The notes: generated from the letters alone by a model not told the origin. A stretch of DNA of 59,239 nucleotides from an uncultured Oscillibacter sp. (GCA_910586735.1 CAJUJW010000007.1:1-59239), one strand, 5' to 3'; numbered from the stretch's first letter, positions 1 through 9,257 are shown. Numbers and translations are program-made.

Positions 1-1278
1 GCCCTGGAGAGCGACACCACGCCCCCGCCGCCGCCGCCCGAGGACGGCGACGACGACGATGACGACGGCGATCCCCCGGCCCCCGCGCCGGTGCCGGACC
101 CCGACCCGGAACCGGAACCCACGCCGCCTACGCCGGTAACTTATACCATTGCCTTTGACGCCAACGGCGGGAAGTGGGCAACAGGCGCGGTTCAGATCCC
201 CGTCCAGACGAACCCGGACGGCACCGCCGCCTGGCCTGAGGCCCCGGCCCGGGCGGGCTTCAACTTCACCGGCTGGTACGACGCGTTCACTGGTGGAAAC
301 GCGATTGCGAGAGACCATACTTTCTCAGGGGATAAAACCATATTCGCGCAGTGGACACCGGCAGGTTCTACAACTTACCAGGTGACTTTCGACGCCAACG
401 GGGGCCTGGTAAACGGCGGGAACACGTCGGTCCAGAGAACCAGCGAGAGTGAAGCCGGGAAACTGGACCCCTGGCCGGAGGACCCCGTCTATGGGGACAC
501 CAGCTATTCACCACTGAATAACGACGGGAGTTTCAGGCCCGCTAAAGATAATCAACTGGAATTCCTGGGCTGGTTCGACTCGCCGACGAGCACCAATGAA
601 GTGACGGCAGACAACGAATTCAAGGCAGACACAACGCTCTATGCCCGTTGGGACGGCTGGTTTATCGACAGCGCGACAAACACACTGGTAGTGGCCGGAA
701 GCGGAAATATGGCCGACTACATTCTCCAACATGAGATAGTAGACGGCGGAGGGTTATTCTTTTATCATACGACCGCACCATGGGGAGTGCAAATGCTCTT
801 TGATTCAGAACAAACAATAAAAGCAATACAAAATATTGTAATCAAAGATGGAGTTACTGGTATAGGAAACTATGCTTTTTATGGGGGACTGAACCATAAT
901 AATGGGCTTCCCGAGTTTGCCCAGAAGATAACCAGCGTCTCAATTCCAGACAGCGTGACCTCTATCGGGGAGAATGCCTTTGAAAACAACACCAAGCTGC
1001 AAAGCGTGACCCTCCCCAGCAAGCTGGAAATCATTGGGGACAGCGCCTTTGTAAGCTGCTTCAGCCTGACCAGCGTGAACATTCCGGCCAGCGTCACCAG
1101 CATAGGAAGCTGTGCCTTTTTGCATTGCAACTCCAACCTCTCCATCACATTTGACGGCACGATAGCGCAGTGGAGAACCTTCGACCAAAAAACCGGTGAG
1201 TACCCCACCAATGCCACCGTCACCTGCTCGGACGGCACCTACAAAGTTGATGGGAGTGAAGGAGTTTCCAACCCCTGA
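1..1278 (+). CDS. Surface protein with InlB-type repeats and BspA-like leucine-rich repeats (5' end outside window)
   Basis: The frame is open from the first base, so only the C-terminal part is present. It starts with a Pro- and Asp-rich linker, followed by two Listeria-Bacteroides (InlB B) repeats recognisable by FDANGG and GWYD/GWFD motifs (about residues 50-205 of the visible part). Then comes a short WDGWFID segment and BspA-like leucine-rich repeats of the type SIPDSVTSIGENAF near the end. Such repeats are typical of exported cell-surface proteins. A damaged paralogue lies at 7717-9257 on the other strand; by comparison the missing N-terminus probably carries a signal peptide and a FecR domain. 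Function is unknown; adhesion or wall association is inference. Confidence 0.8.
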   Translation, partial: ALESDTTPPPPPPEDGDDDDDDGDPPAPAPVPDPDPEPEPTPPTPVTYTIAFDANGGKWATGAVQIPVQTNPDGTAAWPEAPARAGFNFTGWYDAFTGGNAIARDHTFSGDKTIFAQWTPAGSTTYQVTFDANGGLVNGGNTSVQRTSESEAGKLDPWPEDPVYGDTSYSPLNNDGSFRPAKDNQLEFLGWFDSPTSTNEVTADNEFKADTTLYARWDGWFIDSATNTLVVAGSGNMADYILQHEIVDGGGLFFYHTTAPWGVQMLFDSEQTIKAIQNIVIKDGVTGIGNYAFYGGLNHNNGLPEFAQKITSVSIPDSVTSIGENAFENNTKLQSVTLPSKLEIIGDSAFVSCFSLTSVNIPASVTSIGSCAFLHCNSNLSITFDGTIAQWRTFDQKTGEYPTNATVTCSDGTYKVDGSEGVSNP

Positions 1279-1302
1279 CCCCAGAACCCCGACCCACGAA
1301 AA

Positions 1303-1337
1303 ACGGGACCCGGCTTCCGCCGGGTCCCGTCCTTTTT
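1303..1337. terminator. Bidirectional terminator between the surface protein and htpG
   Basis: A 12-bp perfect stem (1303-1314 with 1319-1330), loop TTCC, is followed by TTTTT on the plus strand and preceded by an A-run, so it can serve both convergent genes. The htpG stop codon lies inside the T-run. Confidence 0.85.
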
Positions 1338-3219
1338 ATTTCATCAGGCCGCACACCAGATCCGTGTACCCGGAGGGGTCGTCCAGGGGCAGTCCCGCGA
1401 TGAGCAGGGCCTGGCTGTACAGCAGCTCGGCGTAGGCCCTCGCCTTCTCCGCGTCCGCCTCCACGGCAGCCTCCAGGGCCTGGAAAGCCGGGTGCTCCAC
1501 GTTCAGCTCCAGAATCCGGTCCGCCTTGAGGGGCGCGTCCGGCTGGACAGCCTGGAAATACTTCTCCATCTCGAAGCTCAGCCCCTCCCCGGCGGTGAGG
1601 CACACGGGGTGGGATTTCAGCCGGGCACTGGCCTTGACCTCCTTGACCCTGTCCCCCAGGGTCTCCTTCACGAAGTCGAAAGCCGCCTTGTGGGCCTGGG
1701 CCTCCTCCTGGGCCTTTTCCTCCGCGCCCTCCTCAATCTCCTGGTCCAGCACGGAGCGGAATTCCTTGTCCTTGTAGGTCCGCAGGGTCTGGGCGCAAAA
1801 CTCGTCCACCTCCTCGGTGAAGTAGAGAATCTCCGTCCCCGCGTCCTGCAGTCCCTCGGTCTGGGGGAGCTTGTCAATCTTGTCCGCCGTGTCCCCGGAG
1901 GCGTAGTAAATATATTTCTGGTCCTCCTTCATCCGGGACACGTACTCGTCCAGGGTGACGGGCTTTTTCTCCGTGGAGGAGTAGAAGAGGAGCAGGTCCT
2001 GGAGCAGGTCCTTGTGCCGCCCGTACTCGTTCACCACGCCGTATTTCAGCTGGCGGCCGAAATTCTTCCAGAAGGTCTGGTATCCCTCCCGGTCCTCCGC
2101 CAGGAACTTGCCCAGGTCCGCCTTGATTTTCTTCTCCAGGTTCCCGGCGATGACCTTCAATTGCCGGTCGTGCTGGAGGAGCTCTCGGGAGATGTTCAGG
2201 CTCAGGTCCGGGGAATCGACGACGCCCCGGACGAAGCGGAAGTGTTCCGGCAGCAGGTCGGCGCACTTGTCCATGATAAGCACGCCGTTGGAGTAGAGCT
2301 GGAGGCCCTTCTCAAACTCCTTGGTGTAGTAGTCGAAGGGGGTGGCGCCGGGGACGAAGAGCAGGGCCTTATAGGTGACGCTGCCCTCCACGGAGACGGG
2401 GACCACCCGCTGGGGGTCGGCGTAGTCGTGGAACTTGTCCCGGTAGAACTTGTTGTACTCGTCCGCCGTGACCTCGCTCTTGGCCCGCTGCCAGATGGGG
2501 ACCATGGAGTTCAGGGTCTCCACCTCAGTGTAGGTCTCATACTCCGGCTTGTCCTCGGGGGAGTCCTCCTTTTTGCGGGTCTTGGACACCTCCATGCGGA
2601 TGGGGAAGCGGATATAGTCGGAGTATTTCCGCACCAGCTCCTGGAGCTTCCAGCTCTCCAGGAACTCGCCGTATTTCTCGTCCTCGGTGTCCGGCTTGAT
2701 ATGCATGACAATGTCCGTGCCCACGGTTTCCTTTTCGCACTCGGAGACGGTGTACCCGTCGGCCCCGGAGGACTGCCAGATATAGGCGCTTTCCGCGCCG
2801 TACTTCCGGGTCACCACGGTGATATGGTCGGAGACCATAAAAGCGGAGTAAAAGCCCACGCCGAACTGGCCGATGACATCGGTGTCCCCGGCGTCGTCCC
2901 CCAGCTCCTGCTTGAACTTGTAGGAACCGGAGGAGGCGATGACGCCTAAGTTGTTCTCCAGGTCCGCCTTGTCCATGCCCACGCCGTTGTCGGAGACCGT
3001 CAGGGTCCGGTTTTCCTTGTCCACGGTGATTTCGATCTGGAAATCCCCCCGGTCCATGCCCACGGAATCGTCGGTGAGGGCCTGGTAGCACAGCTTGTCG
3101 CAGGCGTCCGAGGCGTTGGAGATAATCTCCCGGAGGAAGATCTCCTTGTGGGTGTAGATGGAGTTGATCATGAGATCGAGGAGCCGCTTTGACTCCGCCT
3201 TGAACTGCTTCTTTGCCAT
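1336..3219 (-). CDS. htpG: Molecular chaperone HtpG (Hsp90)
   Basis: This is the cytosolic ATP-dependent chaperone of the Hsp90 family, 627 residues, the normal length for bacterial HtpG. The N-terminal GHKL ATPase domain shows the N box (NASDACDKL), the first glycine box (DNGVGMDKADL) and the lid motif (GQFGVGFYSAFMV). The middle domain follows, then a C-terminal dimerisation domain. The start has a GGAAGTG-type ribosome-binding site 11 bases upstream. It stands alone on the minus strand. A TATATT -10 sequence is visible about 45 bases upstream of the start, and no CIRCE operator was seen, so HrcA control is not supported. Confidence 0.97.
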   Translation of the reverse strand: MAKKQFKAESKRLLDLMINSIYTHKEIFLREIISNASDACDKLCYQALTDDSVGMDRGDFQIEITVDKENRTLTVSDNGVGMDKADLENNLGVIASSGSYKFKQELGDDAGDTDVIGQFGVGFYSAFMVSDHITVVTRKYGAESAYIWQSSGADGYTVSECEKETVGTDIVMHIKPDTEDEKYGEFLESWKLQELVRKYSDYIRFPIRMEVSKTRKKEDSPEDKPEYETYTEVETLNSMVPIWQRAKSEVTADEYNKFYRDKFHDYADPQRVVPVSVEGSVTYKALLFVPGATPFDYYTKEFEKGLQLYSNGVLIMDKCADLLPEHFRFVRGVVDSPDLSLNISRELLQHDRQLKVIAGNLEKKIKADLGKFLAEDREGYQTFWKNFGRQLKYGVVNEYGRHKDLLQDLLLFYSSTEKKPVTLDEYVSRMKEDQKYIYYASGDTADKIDKLPQTEGLQDAGTEILYFTEEVDEFCAQTLRTYKDKEFRSVLDQEIEEGAEEKAQEEAQAHKAAFDFVKETLGDRVKEVKASARLKSHPVCLTAGEGLSFEMEKYFQAVQPDAPLKADRILELNVEHPAFQALEAAVEADAEKARAYAELLYSQALLIAGLPLDDPSGYTDLVCGLMK

Positions 3220-3322
3220 GATTTGGATACACTTCCTTTTTTATATTTAATAACAACACTAAAATATAGCACAGGCCCCATGGAAAATAAATGACCATTT
3301 TGTAAATTTACGCCCAAACAGG

Positions 3323-3351
3323 TTGTTTGTCCGCCCGGTTGCGAGTAAAAT
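3323..3351 (+). promoter_or_regulatory. Sigma-A-type promoter for the zinc-ribbon membrane protein
   Basis: TTGTTT (3323-3328), 17-base spacer, TAAAAT (3346-3351), about 45 bases before the start codon at 3397. Confidence 0.55.
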
Positions 3352-3396
3352 GTAGGGTATCAAAAAACGACAGAACCGGAAAAGGAGTTCGTGCGT

Positions 3397-3831
3397 ATGG
3401 GATTCTTCCAGAGGATCGGCGGAGCCCTCGCCCGCTTCATGTATGGGCGCAACGGGTGGGACCAGCTGAATCAGGCGCTGTTCCGGGGGTATCTGATTTT
3501 GTGGGTGGCGGAAATCGCGGTTTCCGTGCTGCTGAAAAACCGCCTGGTGACCGGCGTTTTCGAGGGCGCGCTGTTCGTCCTGATGGTCTTTCTGTTTTAC
3601 CGCACCTTCTCCAAGGACCTCTACCGGCGGCGGACGGAGAACCAGAAGTGGGTAAACTGGTACTGCGGAATCAAGAACCGCAGCGCCGGGGCCCGCGCCC
3701 GCCACGCCGACAAGGAGCACAAATATTTCACCTGCAAGAGCTGCAAGACCATCTGCCGGGTCCCCGTGGGCAAGGGGAAGATTGTCATCACCTGCCCCAA
3801 GTGCGGGGCGCAGATCAACGCGAAGACCTGA
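3397..3831 (+). CDS. Small membrane protein with C-terminal zinc ribbon
   Basis: A 144-residue protein. Two hydrophobic segments (about residues 30-45 and 55-70) are followed by a basic stretch and a C-terminal zinc ribbon with two CxxC knuckles (CKSC and CPKC, about residues 111-138). The start at 3397 is chosen over an in-frame GTG six bases earlier because AGGAG lies eight bases upstream. The zinc ribbon faces the cytosol if the topology is as predicted. It resembles clostridial proteins of unknown function. It is followed 17 bases later by a 24-residue ORF with its own ribosome-binding site. Confidence 0.75.
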   Translation: MGFFQRIGGALARFMYGRNGWDQLNQALFRGYLILWVAEIAVSVLLKNRLVTGVFEGALFVLMVFLFYRTFSKDLYRRRTENQKWVNWYCGIKNRSAGARARHADKEHKYFTCKSCKTICRVPVGKGKIVITCPKCGAQINAKT

Positions 3832-3848
3832 AAAAGGAGCACGCCGAT

Positions 3849-3923
3849 ATGGGCACAGTATGGTTCTGCATCGCCTGCTACTTCATTGCGATTTACGCGG
3901 GCGCGAAGGCTAAAAAATCCTGA
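3849..3923 (+). CDS. 24-residue hydrophobic small protein
   Basis: A very short ORF starting MGTVWFCIACYF and ending AKAKKS. It has a well-placed AAGGAG ribosome-binding site at 3834-3839 and sits between the zinc-ribbon gene and that gene's terminator. The hydrophobic core of about 17 residues followed by a lysine-rich tail is the layout of a single-pass membrane micro-protein. No family is recognised. The call rests on ribosome-binding site, composition and position, so translation is likely but unproven. Confidence 0.5.
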   Translation: MGTVWFCIACYFIAIYAGAKAKKS

Positions 3924-3933
3924 GCATAAATAT

Positions 3934-3966
3934 GGCGGCAGGGCCAAGGCCCTGCCGCCGCGCTTT
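3934..3966. terminator. Terminator between converging genes
   Basis: A perfect 12-bp GC-rich stem (3934-3945 with 3948-3959) with a two-base AA gap, so the real loop is slightly larger. It lies between the 24-residue ORF and the ZIP transporter stop codon. Confidence 0.6.
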
Positions 3967-3967
3967 C

Positions 3968-4729
3968 TCACCCCAAGGCCACATCCAGCACCATCATAAT
4001 GAGGAAGCCCCCCACGAAGCCGCAGGTCCCCGCCCGGCTGTGGGCCTGGGGCACCAGCTCCTCCACCACTACGTACAGCATGGCCCCGGCGGCAAAGCTC
4101 AGAAGCCAGGGCATCACCGGGTGGGCCCAGGCGGCGATCAATACCACCAGGATGCCGAACACCGGCTCCACCGCCCCGGAGAGCATGCCGCCGGTGAAGG
4201 CGCCGAGCCGCCCCCGGCCCTCCTGCCGCAGGGGCAGGGCCACCGCCGCGCCCTCGGGGAAGTTCTGGATGCCGATCCCTAAGGCCAGGGCCATGGCCCC
4301 CGCCGTCCCCGCGCCCTCCGCCGCCAGGGCAAAGGCCAGACCCACCGCCATGCCCTCGGGCACGTTATGTAGGGTGATGGCCGTCATCAGCAGGGTGTTC
4401 TGCCGCCAGGCATCGCTGACCTCCTTCTCCTGACGCAAATGGGGCAGCAGCGCGTCCAGCGCCGCCAGGAACACCACGCCCAGCAGCATGCCCGCCGCCG
4501 CCGGAAGCCAGCCGGGGAGGGTCCCCCTCTCCGCCGCCTGGTCGATGGCTGGCAGGAGCAGGCTCCACACGGAGGCCGCCGTCATCACCCCGGCGGCGAA
4601 GCCCAGCATCGCCTTTTGAAACCGGGGCCTGGGTTCCCCGGAGAGGAAAAAAACCATGGCTGCGCCCAAGGTGGTCATCAGGAAGGTGAAACCCGTGCCC
4701 AGGGCGGCCCAGCCGATTGCACGAAGCAT
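3968..4729 (-). CDS. ZIP-family metal transporter
   Basis: A 253-residue membrane protein of the ZIP (ZupT-like) family, which moves Zn2+ or other divalent metals into the cytosol. About eight hydrophobic segments are visible. The signature metal-binding helices are present: HNVPEGMAVG in helix 4 and QNFPEGAAVALP in helix 5. A longer frame extends upstream to 4942, but that part is not membrane-like, and the ATG at 4729 begins directly at the first helix, so this start is preferred. The ribosome-binding site is weak (AAGGCG). It is divergent from the guanine deaminase gene. Confidence 0.9.
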   Translation of the reverse strand: MLRAIGWAALGTGFTFLMTTLGAAMVFFLSGEPRPRFQKAMLGFAAGVMTAASVWSLLLPAIDQAAERGTLPGWLPAAAGMLLGVVFLAALDALLPHLRQEKEVSDAWRQNTLLMTAITLHNVPEGMAVGLAFALAAEGAGTAGAMALALGIGIQNFPEGAAVALPLRQEGRGRLGAFTGGMLSGAVEPVFGILVVLIAAWAHPVMPWLLSFAAGAMLYVVVEELVPQAHSRAGTCGFVGGFLIMMVLDVALG

Positions 4730-4811
4730 AACAATCAACGCCTTACTCTCGATTCGGGCCCCCGCCGGGACGCCCGTATACCAGTATAAGCCGCCGGGGC
4801 AGAAGTGGTGC

Positions 4812-4840
4812 TTGCGTTCTCCTCCGGGCTGTGATATGGT
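4812..4840 (+). promoter_or_regulatory. Sigma-A-type promoter for guanine deaminase
   Basis: TTGCGT (4812-4817), 17-base spacer, TATGGT (4835-4840), 37 bases before the start codon. Confidence 0.5.
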
Positions 4841-4877
4841 GTTGTCAAGGAACCAAATCTGGAAAGGGGGCTTCCCT

Positions 4878-6152
4878 ATGCCCATCACAATCATCAAGGG
4901 AACCATCGTCTCCGCCCCCGCCCTGGGCGAGCTGGAGATCACAGAAAACGGCTACCTGGTCTCGGAGGACGGGATCATCACCGGCGTCTTCCCCGCCCTG
5001 CCGGAGCGGTACGCCGGGGCGGAGGTGGAGGACTGCGGCGATGCCCTGATTCTCCAGTCCTTCGCGGACCTGCACCTCCACGCCCCCCAGTACCCCATGC
5101 TGGGGATGGGCATGGACCTGCCGCTTTTGGACTGGCTGAACGCCTACACCTTCCCCACCGAGGCCCGGTTCGCCGACCCGGACTACGCCCGGGAGGTCTA
5201 CCGCCGCCTGGCCCGGGAACTCATCGAGGGCGGGACCACGAGAGTCTGCATGTTCTCCTCCCTCCACCGGGAGGCCACGTTGATTTTGATGGAGGAACTG
5301 GAGCGGGCCGGGGTCACGGGGTACGTGGGCAAGGTGAACATGGACCGGAACGGCCTTCCCCCCGTCCTTCAGGAGGAGACGGAGGAGTCCAAGCGGGAAA
5401 CCCTCCTCTGGCTGGACCAGTGCCGGGACTTCCGGCATATCAAGCCCATCCTCACCCCCCGGTTTACTCCCTCCTGCACCGACGGCCTCCTGGACTTTCT
5501 GGGGAAGCTGGCGGCGGAACGGGGCCTGCCCGTCCAGTCCCACCTGTCGGAGAACACCGGCGAAATCGCCTGGGTGAAGGAGCTCCACCCGGACTGCGGG
5601 CAGTATTGGGAGACCTACGCCAAGTACGGCCTCTGGAACGGCCGCACCCTCATGGCCCACTGCGTCTGGTCCGACGGGCGGGAACGGGCCGCTATGCGAG
5701 AGGCCGGGGTGACCGTGGTCCACTGCCCGGACTCCAACCAGAATATCTGTTCCGGCGTGGCCCCCGTCCGGGCCATGCTGAAGGAGGGGCTGAAGGTGGC
5801 CCTGGGCAGCGACATCGCCGGGGGGGACCACCTCAATATGTTCGACGTGACGGCGGCGGCCATCCGGGCCTCCAAGGCCCGGCGGATTCTGGACGATTGG
5901 GGGACGGACTTTCTCACCGTGGCGGAGGGCTGGTATCTAGGCACCTCCGCCGGGGCGGCCTTCTTCGGGGAACGGCCCGGCTTCGCGCCGGGGAACCCCC
6001 TCCACGCCCTGGTTCTGGAAGACCGGGACCTCCCCCGGCCCCACCCCATGACGCCCCAGGAGCGCCTGGAGCGCTGCGTCTACCGGCGGCAGAAAAACGC
6101 CCTCCGGGCCGTGTGGAGCGCCGGGAGGAAGGTCTACTCAGCGGAACTCTGA
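4878..6152 (+). CDS. guaD: Guanine deaminase (amidohydrolase)
   Basis: A 424-residue cytosolic zinc amidohydrolase that deaminates guanine to xanthine in purine salvage. Visible hallmarks are the metal-binding DLHLHAPQYP motif near residue 65, the substrate-loop region DWLNAYTFPTEARF, a second metal histidine in QSHLSE (about 220), HCVWSD (about 258), and the late aspartate in GSDIAGGDH (about 312). The ATG at 4878 is preferred over upstream in-frame starts because it has an AAAGGGGG ribosome-binding site and begins exactly at the conserved beta-sandwich. It stands alone, with a terminator behind it. No purine riboswitch is seen in the leader. Confidence 0.92.
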   Translation: MPITIIKGTIVSAPALGELEITENGYLVSEDGIITGVFPALPERYAGAEVEDCGDALILQSFADLHLHAPQYPMLGMGMDLPLLDWLNAYTFPTEARFADPDYAREVYRRLARELIEGGTTRVCMFSSLHREATLILMEELERAGVTGYVGKVNMDRNGLPPVLQEETEESKRETLLWLDQCRDFRHIKPILTPRFTPSCTDGLLDFLGKLAAERGLPVQSHLSENTGEIAWVKELHPDCGQYWETYAKYGLWNGRTLMAHCVWSDGRERAAMREAGVTVVHCPDSNQNICSGVAPVRAMLKEGLKVALGSDIAGGDHLNMFDVTAAAIRASKARRILDDWGTDFLTVAEGWYLGTSAGAAFFGERPGFAPGNPLHALVLEDRDLPRPHPMTPQERLERCVYRRQKNALRAVWSAGRKVYSAEL

Positions 6153-6161
6153 ACAGCAGAA

Positions 6162-6197
6162 AAGCGGCGTCCCGAAATGGGGCGCCGCTTCTTTCAT
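6162..6197. terminator. Terminator after guanine deaminase
   Basis: A stem of about 12 bp (6162-6173 with 6179-6190) with one mismatch closes a GAAAT loop and is followed by CTTTC. It separates converging genes. Confidence 0.7.
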
Positions 6198-6198
6198 C

Positions 6199-7671
6199 TT
6201 ACCGCAGGGGGAGGGCCAGGAGCTTCCGGGCGAAGGTGTCCGCGATGTACAGCGTGTCCCCCTGAATCAGCAGGCCCGTGGGGGCTGCGGGGTACAGCTT
6301 CGTCAGGTCCCTGGGGTCCCTGGTGAGAATCGTCGTCACCTGGCCGTCCCGCACCCGGCGGACCGCGCCGCTGTCCGTATCCGCGACGTAAACCGTGCCG
6401 TCCCGGTCCACGGCCACGCCCTTGGGGCCGCAGAACTGGGCCTGGGACGCCGTGCCGTCGGCGCTGCCGGCGGCGCCGCTCCCCGCCACCGTGGAGACCC
6501 GGCGGTTTTTGTCAATCCGCAGAATCCGGTTCCCGCCGCACTCCGCCACGTAGAGCTGCCCGTCCGCCCAGCATAGGCCCATGGGCTCCGCCAGCTTGGA
6601 GGCCAGGGTGGTGATTTCCCCCTTGGGCGTAATCCGCATCACCGTGCCCTGGAGGGTGTCCGACACGTAGAGGTTCCCCTCCCCGTCGGCGGCCAGGCCC
6701 GTGGGATAGCTGAACTTGATGCCCAGGTCCGTGACCTCCGTGCGGTTCTTCTCCTCCTTCGGGCGGATGAAGCGGACCACGCCGTTGGCCGGGTCCGAGA
6801 CGGCCCAGCCGCCCAGGAAGGGCGCGATGGCCCAAGGGTCCTTAAAGATGCTGTTGGGCCGGGTGTCGTCGTGATAGCCGCCGATGGGCTGGCCGTAGAC
6901 ATCCTCCGCCGTCACCGCCCCGGCGAAGGGGGCGCTCTTCCCGTTGGTCACTTTCCAGATGACCTTGTTGTACCCGTCCGTCACCAGGAGGGACCCGTCC
7001 TCCAGGGCGGCCACGCCGCAGGGCTGGCACAGGATGTCGATGGCGCTGACCTGGGTGGCCGTCCGGGGCGCGGAGGCGTAACCCGCCAGCACCTTGGCCA
7101 TGTGGGCCCGGGTGGCCCCGCCCTGGGGGGCAAAGCGCCCGTCGGACCCGCCGCTCATCAGCCCCGTGGTCCGGGCCCAGTCCACCGCCGTCCGGGCATA
7201 GGCGGAGATGTCCGCCTCGTCGGCGTAGTCCGCAGCATCGGCGGCGGGGCTGCCCGCGAAGCGCCAGAAGGCCGCCGCCAGCTGCTCTCTCGTGATGGGG
7301 TCATTGGGGCCGAAGCGCCCGCCGGCGTACCCGTTCAGGACGCCCTTCTCCCTGGCCCAGGCCGCGGCGGGGCCGCACCAGCCCTCCGGCTCCACGTCGG
7401 GGAAGGACGCCTCTCCCGCCGCCGGGGACCCGGCCAGGCGGTGCAGCACAACGGCCAGCATCCCCCGTGTCATGGGCCGGTCCGGGGAGAAGCGGTCCGG
7501 GACGGTGCCGCTCATCAGCCCCCGGTCCCGGCAGTAGACCGCCGCGTCGGCGTACCAGGCGTTTTCGGGCACGTCGGCGTACCCCGTGCCCCCCTCGGCG
7601 GCCAGGGCCGGAACGCTGAGCGCCAGGGCGCACACCGCCGCTAGGGCGGACTTGATTATCCGGTTTCTCAT
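6199..7671 (-). CDS. S-layer-homology protein with NHL-type beta-propeller
   Basis: A 490-residue exported protein. The signal peptide (MRNRIIKSALAAVCALALS..ALA, about residues 1-25) is followed by three SLH domains (about 30-85, 95-145 and 150-205). SLH domains bind pyruvylated secondary wall polymer and anchor proteins to the cell wall. The remaining half shows repeated GVAVDRDGTVYVADT-like units, the mark of NHL six-bladed propellers used for protein or ligand binding. The internal ATG at 7671 is chosen because AAGGAG lies seven bases upstream. The neighbour upstream is the broken FecR/InlB gene, 46 bases away, so they may be co-transcribed. Confidence 0.85.
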   Translation of the reverse strand: MRNRIIKSALAAVCALALSVPALAAEGGTGYADVPENAWYADAAVYCRDRGLMSGTVPDRFSPDRPMTRGMLAVVLHRLAGSPAAGEASFPDVEPEGWCGPAAAWAREKGVLNGYAGGRFGPNDPITREQLAAAFWRFAGSPAADAADYADEADISAYARTAVDWARTTGLMSGGSDGRFAPQGGATRAHMAKVLAGYASAPRTATQVSAIDILCQPCGVAALEDGSLLVTDGYNKVIWKVTNGKSAPFAGAVTAEDVYGQPIGGYHDDTRPNSIFKDPWAIAPFLGGWAVSDPANGVVRFIRPKEEKNRTEVTDLGIKFSYPTGLAADGEGNLYVSDTLQGTVMRITPKGEITTLASKLAEPMGLCWADGQLYVAECGGNRILRIDKNRRVSTVAGSGAAGSADGTASQAQFCGPKGVAVDRDGTVYVADTDSGAVRRVRDGQVTTILTRDPRDLTKLYPAAPTGLLIQGDTLYIADTFARKLLALPLR

Positions 7672-7716
7672 GGTCCTCTCTCCTTGTCTCATGTCTGGTT
7701 GTCTCCTCGGGGTATG

Positions 7717-9257
7717 TCAGGGGGGTGTGAGGTCGCCGTCCGTGCATTTGACGGTGACATTGGCGGGTATCGAATCGGACCCTCTGTACATCGCATTCCA
7801 TTGCGCTTGTGTCCCGTCAAAATTGATGATGTTCAGGGGACAGCCCTTGAAAACATTATCCCCAATTCTGGCAACGCTGGCTGGCATCGAGACGCTGGCT
7901 GGAATTGAAGGGTATGAATCAGCACTATTCAGAAGGTCATTGCCCCCCCAAAAAGCATACTTTCCGATTTCGGTAACGTCTCCTATGATTTGGATGTTTT
8001 TTACAGTTCTGTATATCATTGCACCCCCCCAAGGGGCGGATGAATGAAAGATATCTCCATGAGGTGAACTGATGTCTTGGAATCTAGAAACGTCATAGGG
8101 GCCCACAGCCGCGCTTCCGGCCACAACCAGGGTGTTTGTGCCTTGGTCGATAAACCAGCCGTCCCAGTGGGCATAGACCGTCTTGCTTCCTGTGAACTGG
8201 GTGGTTTCCTTTATCTCGTTACCGCCCGTCGGCGCGTCATACCAGCCGAAGAACTTCAGTCCATTGAAGTCAGGTCTCTCCTCCCACTGCATCACTGCGC
8301 CGAGGGAAGCGGTATTTATGTATGGGGGGATGTTCCGGGTCCCCATAGACAGGGGCCGCCGGAAGGGTGACGGTGCCGTCCGGGTTTGTCTGGACGGGAG
8401 TTTGAACCGCGCCTGTTGCCCATTTCCCGCCGTTGGCGTCAAAGGCAATGGTATACGTTGTCGGTTCCGGTTCCGGCGTGGGTTCCGGGTCCGGTACCGG
8501 CGCGGGGGCCGGGGGCGGCGGCGGGGTCTTCTCCGTCCGTCTCGGCCAAATCCCGGGGGATGTCCAGGCCGGTCTCCACCTCAATCTTGTCGCAGAGGGG
8601 GATGTCCCGCACCAGGTCCGTCAGCACAAAGCCGGGAATCTCGTCCAGGGTCAGCTTCTCCTTGATGATGTCGCACTTGTCCCCGGCGCGGTTCAGGTCG
8701 TAGACCACGCCCTTGGCCCGCTCGCCGCCGGAGACGGTCTCGGTTTTCACCTGACCGGTTATGGGTTCCGCCACGGAACACTGGACCTCGCCCTCCAGGA
8801 CGGAGATGTGGGTGACCTGGCCGTCGGAAATCTGAACGTAGCCGCTGGTGCCCCGGATGCCCACCACCATGGTGGAGGTGCGGATGCACATGGACTCGTC
8901 GTCCTCCAGGGGCTCGGCCACGTCGAAGAACACGTTGCCGGAGGTGATGAGCACCTCCAGGTGTTTGCCCTCCTTGCGGACCTCCACCTCGCTTTCCGCG
9001 TCCTCCTTGAGGAGCCGGGAGTTGTCCAGGTTGATCCAGGCGTAGCTCTCCGGGTCCGTCAGGACGTGATAGCCGCCGTAGAGCCGCATGTTGGAAATCA
9101 GGGACACGGCCTTTCCGCTGCTCTTTTTCACGGACACGCCGCCGGTGGTTTTTTCCAGCCGGATGACCGTGGCCGTATCCGCCGCCAGGGCGGGGGCGGC
9201 CAGCCCCGTCAGCAGGGCCAAGGCCAGGAGACGGGATATCAGTTTCTTTTTCGTCAT
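7717..9257 (-). pseudogene. FecR-domain/InlB-repeat surface protein broken by two one-base insertions
   Basis: The start at 9257 (GGAGG five bases upstream) gives a signal peptide and a FecR-like domain (conserved VVGIRGTSG at about residues 128-136). At a C4 run (8523-8526) the frame is lost. Dropping one C restores a Pro-rich linker and an InlB repeat with FDANGG. A second break falls at a C6 run (8324-8329); dropping one C again restores the frame through GWYDAPTGG, WDGWFID and a short BspA-like repeat to the stop at 7717. Corrected length would be about 512 residues. It is a paralogue of the protein at 1-1278. The breaks may be true mutations, phase-variable tracts or sequencing errors. 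Confidence 0.75.

Noticed and set aside
1492..2949. Long plus-strand ORF of 485 codons opposite htpG
   Set aside because: Mirror frame of a high-GC gene; Leu/Val/Gly-rich composition, no ribosome-binding site and no family motif.
3220..3300. CIRCE operator upstream of htpG
   Set aside because: No TTAGCACTC-N9-GAGTGCTAA-like dyad is present; only a TATATT -10-like box is visible.
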